The notes under the pieces: model-generated
Database searches by the model: none
What the model was told of the DNA's origin: nothing
The model's input: only the letters and a program-made list of their open reading frames with translations
Program-made: the position numbers and the translations under genes
Shown: positions 53,719-61,243 of the stretch, one piece after another
Layout: each line of letters opens with the position of its first letter
How positions within the stretch are numbered: the first letter of the stretch is position 1
NCBI GenBank assembly: GCA_023409535.1
Contig: JAEYGZ010000027.1
Coordinates: forward strand, 496,001 to 560,000
DNA length: 64,000 nucleotides
Source of the DNA: Bacillota bacterium
GTDB lineage: Bacteria; Bacillota; Clostridia; Lachnospirales; Lachnospiraceae
Direction: 5' to 3'

Positions 53719-55195
53719 CTATATTCTGGGGATTGATCAAAGTACCCAGGGAACGAAGGCGCTGCTTTTTGACGATCATGGAAGGATCATTGGAAGAAGT
53801 GATATAACACATAAGCAGATGATTAATGAACTGGGATGGGTCGAACATGATCCGGTCCGGATTTATGATAATACCGTAGCTGTTGTGAAGGCTTTGATTG
53901 AGAAGCTTGCAATTAATAAGTCCAGGATCATTGGGATAGGTCTGACCAATCAAAGAGAAACGGCAGTGGTATGGGACCGGGACAGCGGACTTCCGGTATA
54001 TAACGCTATTGTCTGGCAATGTGCCAGAGGAGCAGCCATCTGTAAGAGGCTTGTACCTCATGCCGCTATGATTCAGAGCCGTACCGGCCTGAATTTATCT
54101 CCTTATTTTACCGCGGCAAAGATAGCCTGGATACTTGAGAATGTAGAGGGAGCAAAAGATAAGTCAGAAACCGGCAGACTAGCCTGCGGAACGATGGATA
54201 GCTGGCTGGTATATAAGCTGACAGGAGGAAAGAACTTTAAAACGGATTATTCCAATGCATCCAGAACACAGCTGTTTAATATCGCAAGCCTGAAATGGGA
54301 TGATGAGATATGCGCTTTATTCGGAATTTCTCCTGCATGTCTTGCAGAAGTCTGCGATTCCGATGCTTATTTCGGTGCTACAGATCTTGAAGGATATTTT
54401 GATCAGCCTGTTCCAATCTACAGTGTCATTGGTGATTCCCATGGTGCGTTATTTGGTCAGCATTGTCTTGAAAGGGGTATGGTTAAAGCAACCTACGGAA
54501 CCGGTTCTTCCGTTATGATGAATATCGGTGAAGAACCTGCCTTCAGTAAGAAAGGCTTAGTAACCTCGCTTGCCTGGGGAAGGAAGGGGAAGGTAGAATA
54601 TGTCCTGGAGGGAAACATTAATTATACCGGGGCTGTGATAAGCTGGCTGAAAGATGATCTGGGGCTTATCAGGGATGCTGCCGAGACACAGGTACTTGCA
54701 CAGGCTGCCAATCCGGCGGATAAAACCTTTCTGGTTCCTGCTTTTTCCGGGCTCGGTGCACCCTATTGGAAGAGCGATGCGACCGCAGTCTGGTGCGGTA
54801 TGACCAGAACCACGGGAAAGGCAGAGCTTGTAAAGGCTGCACTTGATTCAATCGGCCACCAGATTGCAGATATTGTAAATGTCATGGCAGAAGAGGCCGG
54901 ACTTACTATCATGGAACTCCGCGGAGATGGCGGCCCCACCAGAAACAGTTACTTAATGCAGTTTCAAAGCGATATCCTGAATATTCCGGTCAGGGTACCT
55001 GAAGAGGAGGAGCTCTCAGCCATAGGTGCAGCTTACATGGCGGGAATTTCCGTGGGTTTTTATAATCAGCAGCAGTTATTTGCAGATCGCAAGGCTGCTA
55101 TATTCACGCCTAAGATGGAGGAAGCGCTTCGGAAGGAACGGCACCGGGGCTGGAAGAGTGCGATTGCTATGGCGTTGAATAATAAGGAAGCTTGA
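53708..55195 (+). CDS. FGGY family sugar kinase (candidate D-apulose kinase)
   Basis: A 495-residue kinase of the FGGY family. The N-terminal phosphate-binding loop DQSTQGTKALLFD, the motif TNQRETAVVWDR, the second-domain GTGSSVMMNIGEEP and the C-terminal ELRGDGGPTRNSYLMQFQSD are all present. TNQRET makes it resemble glycerol kinases and unusual ketose kinases more than classical xylulokinases. It overlaps the transketolase B gene, so its substrate is very probably the ketose made by the isomerase at 50544: D-apulose if the apiose hypothesis is right, otherwise a ketopentose. A terminator follows. Confidence 0.85.
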   Translation: MSDSYILGIDQSTQGTKALLFDDHGRIIGRSDITHKQMINELGWVEHDPVRIYDNTVAVVKALIEKLAINKSRIIGIGLTNQRETAVVWDRDSGLPVYNAIVWQCARGAAICKRLVPHAAMIQSRTGLNLSPYFTAAKIAWILENVEGAKDKSETGRLACGTMDSWLVYKLTGGKNFKTDYSNASRTQLFNIASLKWDDEICALFGISPACLAEVCDSDAYFGATDLEGYFDQPVPIYSVIGDSHGALFGQHCLERGMVKATYGTGSSVMMNIGEEPAFSKKGLVTSLAWGRKGKVEYVLEGNINYTGAVISWLKDDLGLIRDAAETQVLAQAANPADKTFLVPAFSGLGAPYWKSDATAVWCGMTRTTGKAELVKAALDSIGHQIADIVNVMAEEAGLTIMELRGDGGPTRNSYLMQFQSDILNIPVRVPEEEELSAIGAAYMAGISVGFYNQQQLFADRKAAIFTPKMEEALRKERHRGWKSAIAMALNNKEA

Positions 55196-55220
55196 AATAA
55201 ATCACATAAGCTTTTATGGA

Positions 55221-55254
55221 GTTCCCGAATTTCCTTTGAAATACGGGAACTTTT
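55221..55254 (+). terminator. Intrinsic terminator of the pentose operon
   Basis: GTTCCCGAATTTC at 55221-55233 pairs with GAAATACGGGAAC at 55238-55250 (one mismatch) around CTTT, followed by TTTT. Confidence 0.85.
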
Positions 55255-55261
55255 CCACTTT

Positions 55262-55445
55262 AGTGTATCCAGCGAAGCTGGACCATACTTGCTGGTGTAA
55301 GTCCGGTCACGGTAATTGCCAGTGAGCCGTGTAGCCAAACTCGGTGCGTTGCCGTGATGCAGGATGCTAAGCGAGTGGGTAAAGTAACTTCAATGAGAAG
55401 TGCGAGCAATCATGCAGACCGTAACATCAAGTGAATTCTGCCGTA
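55262..55445 (+). mobile_element. Group II intron-like remnant without maturase gene
   Basis: The non-coding sequence has the style of bacterial group II intron RNA: GTGTAAGTCCGGTCACGG, then GCCAGTGAGCCGTGTAGCC, GATGCTAAGCGAGTGGG and GAAGTGCGAGC before CATGCAGACCGTAAC. It is much richer in G+C than the following sequence and no reverse transcriptase/maturase frame or typical intron 3' end follows. An open frame of 46 codons (55412-55552, KEYKEKYSISALYKDF) runs out of it and is probably meaningless. Identified by resemblance only. Confidence 0.45.
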
Positions 55446-55784
55446 TCGTTAAAAAGGTCTCCTTAAAGGAGTACAAAGAAAAATACAGCATTTCTGCGCT
55501 TTACAAAGATTTTATTCTATTAAACAGTCAAATGTCAGGGATTATGCTCTAGATAGCAAATAATTTCAAAGTAATTCAGAAAAAGATTCTTTTACTTGAT
55601 ATAAAATAATAGTAATAAAAAGGAAAAAATATGTTTGACAGTTTGTGGAAGTTGCAATATAATGGTAATATAATATTTGCAAATATTAAGGATATTTTGG
55701 TATTAAGTGATATTTTACAACTAACACATAATACTCAGATGGTACATACTTTATTCAAAATCGCAATAAGAAAGAAGGCTATTT

Positions 55785-56489
55785 ATGAAAGGTATTTCCA
55801 AAAGAATTTTAGTTTTGTTGTTTGCAGTAATCATTAGCTTCTCTTCATATACTTCTGCATATGCTACAGAAAGTATATTAAATAACACAAGCACAGTAAT
55901 TTATAATGAAATAAGACTAGCAGATAACCCTGGCGCGACTGTTAGCTTTATCGATTCAAAACTATTTAGCACACAAACGTCACAAGATAGTAATAAGATT
56001 TCTCCCATGGGTGTGATAACAGAGGTATATGACCATTCCTATTATGTTTACCAATACAATACTATAAATAGTTATAACGTTGGCCCAAGAGATCATGATA
56101 CGTTTTTGCTTTCAGTAGCAAGAGGAATGACTCTTAACTTATCACAATCAAGGACGATTTCAACTACATTGAGTTTTTCGGGTTCAGTTGAAGCGAATAT
56201 GGCTAGTTGTATAAAGCTCGGAGTAACTGGCAATACTTCTGGAACACAATCATTTACATGGTCTACGAGTATGAATTTTGTTGGTCCTGATGCACCATAT
56301 AACTCTCGCAGTTATTATGCAGCTTTAAATTACGATTCGACTACCTGCTATTTACAACGATATGATGTTTATGCACAATATAATGGGCCTTTATTTACGG
56401 GTTACATCGAATATAATAATGGGACTACTTCCGTTAGTGGAGTGAAAATTGCCCATGCTGTTACATACAACATAGATAGTATACAGTAA
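55785..56489 (+). CDS. Secreted protein of unknown function
   Basis: A 234-residue protein I do not recognise. A classical signal peptide is clear (KRILVLLFAVIISFSSYTSA, cut near SAYA-TE). The mature part is Ser/Thr/Tyr/Asn-rich with alternating patterns such as SQSRTISTTLSFSGSVEAN and a tyrosine-rich stretch VYDHSYYVYQYN, suggesting an all-beta secreted protein; there is one cysteine pair at most and no cell-wall anchor. AGAAAGAAGG precedes the ATG. The gene is AT-rich compared with the metabolic genes before it and forms a pair with the next gene 24 bp away. Confidence 0.75.
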   Translation: MKGISKRILVLLFAVIISFSSYTSAYATESILNNTSTVIYNEIRLADNPGATVSFIDSKLFSTQTSQDSNKISPMGVITEVYDHSYYVYQYNTINSYNVGPRDHDTFLLSVARGMTLNLSQSRTISTTLSFSGSVEANMASCIKLGVTGNTSGTQSFTWSTSMNFVGPDAPYNSRSYYAALNYDSTTCYLQRYDVYAQYNGPLFTGYIEYNNGTTSVSGVKIAHAVTYNIDSIQ

Positions 56490-56513
56490 AAATCTATATT
56501 AAGAAGGTGTATA

Positions 56514-57044
56514 ATGTCTTATAAATTAGTGAGGTTACCTGTAATAATAATAATTTTAGTTCTTATAAGCTTTACATGTTATACTGGTATTAAAAAAACA
56601 TATGCAAGTGCAGAAATTACTAATAAAGGACATCTTACAATAAGTAAAGATGAAGAAAATTATATTGATAATATAAGAATTAAAGATTTATCAATACAAA
56701 AATGCCAGATGAGTCTCTCAGATGAAGACATAGAAGGGTATCAGTTTGTTTTGACATATACTAATCCGAATGGAGCTAATATTGATACCGATTTGAATGT
56801 CGGACTACAAATAGAATACCCGGCCGAATATTACTCAGCTATTGGTTGTAATATGACAGCTGTATCATATTTTCACCCAACAGGGATTAATCAACAATCT
56901 CAACAAACATTTGTTTTTGATGCCTATTCGGAAAATGTTTCGGAAAAATTAATAAATGCTCAATATTCATTTAAGATAAACATATATCTGAATCAACAAA
57001 TTATTAAAGAGTTGTATATACAAAATTCTTTTACTAGCTCGTGA
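56514..57044 (+). CDS. Membrane-anchored or secreted protein of unknown function
   Basis: A 176-residue protein with an N-terminal hydrophobic segment (PVIIIILVLISFTCYTGI) that acts as signal peptide or anchor, possibly cleaved near TYASA. The rest is a single beta-rich domain (QFVLTYTNPNGANIDTDLNV, YFHPTGINQQSQQTFVFDAY) resembling an adhesin or Ig-like fold but matching no family I know. AGAAGG precedes the ATG, 24 bp after the previous stop, so the two secreted proteins are co-transcribed and may work together. Strongly AT-rich. Confidence 0.7.
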   Translation: MSYKLVRLPVIIIILVLISFTCYTGIKKTYASAEITNKGHLTISKDEENYIDNIRIKDLSIQKCQMSLSDEDIEGYQFVLTYTNPNGANIDTDLNVGLQIEYPAEYYSAIGCNMTAVSYFHPTGINQQSQQTFVFDAYSENVSEKLINAQYSFKINIYLNQQIIKELYIQNSFTSS

Positions 57045-57057
57045 TAAGTATTGCAAT

Positions 57058-57098
57058 AAATCGAGTAGGAACAGAAGCCACCTGCTCCTACTCGATTT
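57058..57098 (+). terminator. Intrinsic terminator after the secreted-protein pair
   Basis: AAATCGAGTAGGA at 57058-57070 pairs perfectly with TCCTACTCGATTT at 57086-57098; inner ACAG/CTG bases extend the stem. Confidence 0.8.
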
Positions 57099-57252
57099 AT
57101 ATGATGAATTGATCAGATTTAAGTACATAGATAATTTTTTGTACTAATCAAATCATTATTAAGTAATTCAATCAATATATCAAAATTAGAAAATTCAGAA
57201 CTAGAAATTTAAATATTTTAATTAACCCCCTATGATATATAATAGCTTTTCG

Positions 57253-57297
57253 GAGTCTTGAGCCCTTGAAATATAAGGCTTTCAGACTCTATTTTTA
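57253..57297 (+). terminator. Second terminator-like hairpin in a gene-free region
   Basis: GAGTCT and GCC (57253-57264) pair with GGC and AGACTC (57277-57289), followed by TATTTTTAT. No gene reads into it, so it may end a small transcript or be a relic. The sequence between 57098 and 57253 shows nothing else. Confidence 0.6.
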
Positions 57298-57431
57298 TAA
57301 AATTACCCACTTTTTGTGTCAAGTGTTTATTGGCAACTTCCCATTTTCAGTTATTCTATTTATTTCGTAGAATCAATCTTTTTTTATACCTTTATAGGAA
57401 ATTCCTCAAAAGTCCAAAATAGTGTATAATA

Positions 57432-57614
57432 GAATACGGAATAAATGATTACATGACAAAAGAGCGAAGGTGTGGCTTCGTCATGACGTTGTCTATGAAG
57501 TTGTTTTATTTCGGGTTTGGCTAGACTGCACTATCTGACGATTGAGAGAATTATGGGCATGGATTTATCCTGAGCGCATGACCTTTCGGTATTGTTCAAA
57601 TAGTGCAGTTTTTT
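57432..57614 (+). ncRNA. Candidate structured small RNA
   Basis: A TATAAT at 57425 precedes a gene-free stretch with ordered stems: CATGAC with CGAAG (57452-57469) pairs with CTTCG and TCATG (57476-57485), and ACTGCACTAT (57525-57534) pairs with ATAGTGCAGT (57600-57609), which runs into TTTTTT. The bases between hold GGGCATGG...GCGCATGACC-type potential pairs. No coding potential. I do not recognise an Rfam class. Promoter-like -10, internal stems and a terminal stem with a T-run support a discrete RNA. Confidence 0.45.
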
Positions 57615-57710
57615 ACTATAGCCTGCAAGTGAATATATAACAAGAATTTTACATCAAATTGGTTACAGATTTTACATTGAATTGTTATGCTTATTACAAC
57701 AAATAATATA

Positions 57711-57766
57711 GATGAATTCATAAGTTCATCGTTGGAAAGCCGGTACCCGAATTCACGGGCCTTGGC
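57711..57766 (+). promoter_or_regulatory. Structured 5' leader of the small acidic protein gene
   Basis: Two hairpins precede the ribosome site: GATGAA/TTCATC (57711-57730) and GCC...CCCG/CGGG...GGC (57739-57766, G+C-rich in an AT-rich context). GGAGG at 57772 follows at once, so the second stem could control translation. Not matched to a known riboswitch. Confidence 0.35.
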
Positions 57767-57781
57767 AGAATGGAGGTTTCT

Positions 57782-57931
57782 ATGGAACAATTCATTGGTA
57801 AAATGATGCGCAGATGCATGATATTTGATTTCTATGAAGATCTGGATGAGTATTTTGAAGATTTGGATGATATGGAAGATGGAACAGACGATCTGGAGTA
57901 TCTGGAAGAGTTTGAAAAGAGCTATTATTAA
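57782..57931 (+). CDS. Small acidic protein, 49 residues
   Basis: A 49-residue open frame behind a good ribosome site (TGGAGG, five bases before the ATG). The N-terminus is basic (MEQFIGKMMRRCMIFDFYED) and the rest is extremely acidic (LDEYFEDLDDMEDGTDDLEY). No homologue known to me. Start context, its own structured leader and close linkage to the next gene (41 bp) argue that it is real. It could be a small regulatory or metal-binding protein, but no function can be assigned. Confidence 0.5.
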   Translation: MEQFIGKMMRRCMIFDFYEDLDEYFEDLDDMEDGTDDLEYLEEFEKSYY

Positions 57932-57972
57932 TAGCGGATACCCCGTTCGAGGTTTAAGAATGGAGATGTTAT

Positions 57973-58212
57973 ATGGGAAAGATACGAATATCCTTAGATT
58001 CCTTTGAGAAGGTTAAGGATTTTATTAAAGTGGCTCACAGGCTGGACTGCAATTTAAGTCTTGCTTCGGAACATTTTGCGGTGAACGGCAATTCTGTCAT
58101 CGGAATATTTGCACTTGATTTGTCAAAAACAATTGAGGTGAGTATTCCGGATGGTAACCAGGATACGCTTCTCTGCCAGAAAGAGCTGGAAGAATTCATA
58201 ATTAAGGCATAA
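57973..58212 (+). CDS. HPr-like protein lacking the phosphorylatable histidine
   Basis: A 79-residue protein with the HPr fold pattern: VKDFIKVAHRLDCNLSLASE, then GNSVIGIFALDLSKTIEVSI matching the KSIMGIMSL region of HPr, and a C-terminal helix. The active-site motif HARPA is absent and the regulatory serine region reads NSV, so it cannot act as a PTS phosphocarrier in the usual way; related His-less HPr-like proteins are common in Lachnospiraceae and have unknown roles. GGAG precedes the ATG. A terminator follows at 58241. Confidence 0.75.
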   Translation: MGKIRISLDSFEKVKDFIKVAHRLDCNLSLASEHFAVNGNSVIGIFALDLSKTIEVSIPDGNQDTLLCQKELEEFIIKA

Positions 58213-58240
58213 ACAGAAGATAGTCAGGCAGTATGGAGGG

Positions 58241-58268
58241 TGATACAATAAATTTGTATCATTTTTTT
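58241..58268 (+). terminator. Intrinsic terminator after the HPr-like gene
   Basis: TGATACAA at 58241-58248 pairs with TTGTATCA at 58254-58261 around TAAAT, followed directly by seven T residues. Confidence 0.88.
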
Positions 58269-58438
58269 ATACCGTAAATATAGATTTTACATAGTATTAA
58301 CAAAAGCATGCAGGATACACGAACAGATAACTGATATGATGGGAGTAGTGCATAGGTACTATAGTTAAAGCACATAGGATGCGCAAAATAGCTGCGATTA
58401 CTGGGTATCGTTATTAAGAACAAAAGAGGACAGATGAA

Positions 58439-60202
58439 ATGGATGAATTGAGAGAGGCGCTGGAATATATCATCGGTAACAGAAGAATACAAACGGTATT
58501 TCAGCCTGTCATTTCCTTAAAGGACGGAAGTGTGCTGGGACATGAGGCACTTAGCAGAATTACCTGTGAAACCATCATTCGCAATCCCGAGATGCTTTTC
58601 TCCACGGCAGGAGAATATAACCGTCTTTGGGATTTGGAGCTGTTATGCAGAACCATTGCCCTTGAGACTGCTTACAAATTTATGGTGCCTCCCTACGATA
58701 AGATGCTTTTTATCAATGTCAGCCCGAATATCATGCATGACGAGAATTTTAAGAAAGGCTTTACCAAGGAATTCTTCAAGCAATATCAAATGAAGCCGAA
58801 AAATGTTATTTTTGAGATTACGGAGCGTAATGTTATATTGGACATGGGAGGCTTTTTGTCTACCATTGACCACTACCGGAGTCAGGACTATAAGATAGCC
58901 ATCGATGACGCGGGAGCGGGATATTCCGGTTTGAATCTGATCAGTGATATTAATCCTGATTACATAAAGCTTGACATGAAGCTGATCCGCGGGATAGATA
59001 AGGATAGTTTAAAATATGCCCTGGTAAAGGGAATGGCCGAGCTTTCGAGAGTATCGCAGATCAGCCTGATTGCGGAGGGCATCGAAACGAAGGAAGAATT
59101 AGAGACCCTCATCAGCCTCGGGGTACAGTATGGCCAGGGGTATCTGATTCAGCGGCCTGCGCCGGAGATAGAGGAGATCAGAGAGGAAATCCTTCAGATT
59201 ATTGAGCAGACCAATCGAAAGAACAATCAATCCTTTTTGAACCATGGTGCTAATGTCAGAATTAAAGATATCTGCACTTATACCGGTATTGTAACCGGGA
59301 AGGTTACAGCAGATTATGTATTTAATATATTGAAGCAAAATCCTGATTTTTTTGGATTATGTGTTGTGGAAAATGATGTTCCTCAGGGAATTATCACTTA
59401 TGAAAAGCTGGCTATGAAAATGAGCGGACACTATGGTTATTCCTTATATCAGAATAAACCGATCTCAGAGCTGATGGACAGGGACTTTCTGTCTGTGGAT
59501 TATCAGACGCCCATTAATGCGGTGTCGTATATGGCCATGTCCCGTTCCAAAGACAGATTGTATGATTTTCTTGTGGTTACGGAAAACGGAAAATATATCG
59601 GTACGGTTACCATTAAGGATTTGCTCCAGAAGGCGACGGAGATCGAAGTGGATATGGCAAAGCATCAGAATCCCTTGTCCGGTCTGCCGGGCAATATGAT
59701 GGTGGAGCAGCAGCTGAATCAGTGTATCAAATGTAATTTCGGTTATAGCGTTGCTTATATCGATATTGATAATTTTAAAGCTTATAATGATGTCTACGGC
59801 TTTGAGAATGGGGATATGGTGATTAAGCTGCTGGCCGATCTTTTGAGACGGCAGTTTGCAAAGGATCATTTTATCGGCCACATCGGCGGGGATGACTTTG
59901 TGGTCATCCTGTACGGTTATGTATCGGAGGATTATTTTGACAGGATGGAGGAAGAATTCCGGCGATCCGTTCTCAAATTTTATAATTCTGCGGATATTGA
60001 ACGGGGGTACATTACGGCGGTCAATCGAAAGGGTGAGATGGACCAGTTTCCCCTGTTGACGTTAACCTCCATTGTAACTGATAACAGAGAGAAGAATTAT
60101 AAGGATGTATTTGAATTAACCGAGGTCTTAGCCAGACAAAAGAGGCAGGCTAAGCTGATGAAGCTGACCGTAAACAGTCAGAATGAGAATAACCTGAGGT
60201 GA
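58439..60202 (+). CDS. EAL-CBS-GGDEF cyclic di-GMP signalling protein
   Basis: A 587-residue cytoplasmic protein with domain order EAL (~15-245), paired CBS (~265-400) and GGDEF (~415-570). The EAL part keeps the phosphodiesterase residues: GHEALSR, FEITERN, IDDAGAGYSG, IKLDMKLI, AEGIET and QGYLIQRP. The GGDEF motif reads GGDDF, with Asp in the fourth position, so cyclase activity is doubtful and the domain may be a GTP sensor. The CBS pair could bind adenosine nucleotides. No membrane segment. The upstream 180 bp hold no recognised c-di-GMP riboswitch. Downstream is a signal-less sugar-binding protein. Confidence 0.92.
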   Translation: MDELREALEYIIGNRRIQTVFQPVISLKDGSVLGHEALSRITCETIIRNPEMLFSTAGEYNRLWDLELLCRTIALETAYKFMVPPYDKMLFINVSPNIMHDENFKKGFTKEFFKQYQMKPKNVIFEITERNVILDMGGFLSTIDHYRSQDYKIAIDDAGAGYSGLNLISDINPDYIKLDMKLIRGIDKDSLKYALVKGMAELSRVSQISLIAEGIETKEELETLISLGVQYGQGYLIQRPAPEIEEIREEILQIIEQTNRKNNQSFLNHGANVRIKDICTYTGIVTGKVTADYVFNILKQNPDFFGLCVVENDVPQGIITYEKLAMKMSGHYGYSLYQNKPISELMDRDFLSVDYQTPINAVSYMAMSRSKDRLYDFLVVTENGKYIGTVTIKDLLQKATEIEVDMAKHQNPLSGLPGNMMVEQQLNQCIKCNFGYSVAYIDIDNFKAYNDVYGFENGDMVIKLLADLLRRQFAKDHFIGHIGGDDFVVILYGYVSEDYFDRMEEEFRRSVLKFYNSADIERGYITAVNRKGEMDQFPLLTLTSIVTDNREKNYKDVFELTEVLARQKRQAKLMKLTVNSQNENNLR

Positions 60203-60306
60203 TTAACAGGTATTTCACCAACCGGCCCCGAATATATATAAATTTAGAAGATGAGTATTATGGTCATGTGATTTTTCTGTCATCGTTACCATGAAGGGGT
60301 CTTTGC

Positions 60307-61158
60307 ATGATTAATCCGAATCAATTTTATGATATCTATTTAATTACCATGGATCAACAGGACCAGCATTGGTATAGAATTAATCAAGGCGCATATGACA
60401 TGGCGCAGATGCTGGGTGTCAATTATTTCTGGGAGGCACCGGTAGTAAAGGATACCCAGAGGCAGATTGAAATTCTGAATCAGGTGGTGGCCCGGGGTGC
60501 CAATGCGGTTATGATTGCTGCCAATGACCCTGTTTTAATCTCGGGTGCAATAGAGGATGCAAAAGCGAACTTAGTCCGGATTATCTATGTTGATTCTCCT
60601 GCGTATGAGGAAGCGGTAACCACCCTTTCCACCGATAATTACAATGCAGGACAAATTGCGGCTAGCCAGATGCTTTCACAGTTTAATGAATTGGGGATTA
60701 ACAGCGGAAGCATTGGTATCATTGGAGTCAATGAGGTAACCCTCTCGACTGTAAGACGGGAGGTCGGCTTTCGTGAAATTATGGACGAGGACGGACGCTT
60801 CACATTGCTTGCCACGGTATATGCCAATGGCGATCCGGCTGCCTCGGAGGAGGCTGCCGTGAATATGTATCAAAGCAACCCGGATCTGGTCGGTTTGTTT
60901 GGTACCAATGAAGGCTCTACCGAAGGAGTTGGCAATGCAATTAAAAATGCGAATATGAGGGTTATCGGTATTGGTTTTGACCAATCCACCACCATATTGG
61001 AGCTTATTCGGGACGGATATCTGCAGGCCGCGGTTGTTCAAAATCCCTATACCATGGGGTATCTGGGAATGGCACAAGCCGTGGCGGCTTTGCGCGGCTT
61101 TGATACGGGACCGGAGAGCATTGATACCGGAGTTGTTGTATTTGTAAGACGGACGTGA
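60307..61158 (+). CDS. Periplasmic-binding-protein-like sugar sensor without signal peptide
   Basis: A 283-residue type I sugar-binding fold (Peripla_BP_4): DIYLITMDQQDQHWYRINQG, NAVMIAANDPVLISGAIEDA, IIYVDSPAYEEAVTTLSTDN, GLFGTNEGSTEGVGNAI and IGFDQSTTILELIRDGYLQA. Unlike ABC binding proteins it has no signal peptide or lipobox, and unlike LacI proteins no DNA-binding domain; an in-frame TGA 15 bases before the ATG excludes a longer start. AAGGGG lies before the ATG. It could be a cytoplasmic sensor partner of the preceding EAL/GGDEF protein (104 bp away) or a truncated binding protein whose N-terminus was lost. Confidence 0.82.
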   Translation: MINPNQFYDIYLITMDQQDQHWYRINQGAYDMAQMLGVNYFWEAPVVKDTQRQIEILNQVVARGANAVMIAANDPVLISGAIEDAKANLVRIIYVDSPAYEEAVTTLSTDNYNAGQIAASQMLSQFNELGINSGSIGIIGVNEVTLSTVRREVGFREIMDEDGRFTLLATVYANGDPAASEEAAVNMYQSNPDLVGLFGTNEGSTEGVGNAIKNANMRVIGIGFDQSTTILELIRDGYLQAAVVQNPYTMGYLGMAQAVAALRGFDTGPESIDTGVVVFVRRT

Positions 61159-61243
61159 ATAAGGGATAGCAGCAAATCTCTTCTCTGCCTGCAGGGGTGA
61201 TACAGTTCCCCTGCAGACTGAGGAGTAACTTGCTGCATCCATC

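Noticed and set aside
55412..55552. 46-codon frame leaving the intron-like remnant
   Set aside because: No ribosome site and begins inside structured non-coding sequence.
55631..55837. Open frame of 68 codons before the secreted protein gene
   Set aside because: It overlaps the start of the signal-peptide gene at 55785 in another frame, has no good ribosome site and shows no protein-like pattern.
57739..57766. Known riboswitch before the acidic protein gene
   Set aside because: The stems do not contain the conserved cores of the c-di-GMP, ZTP, THF, fluoride or SAM classes as I know them.
61189..61216. Intrinsic terminator between the convergent genes at 61158 and 61244
   Set aside because: CTGCAGGGG/CCCCTGCAG pairs well but no T-run follows on either strand, so termination is not supported.
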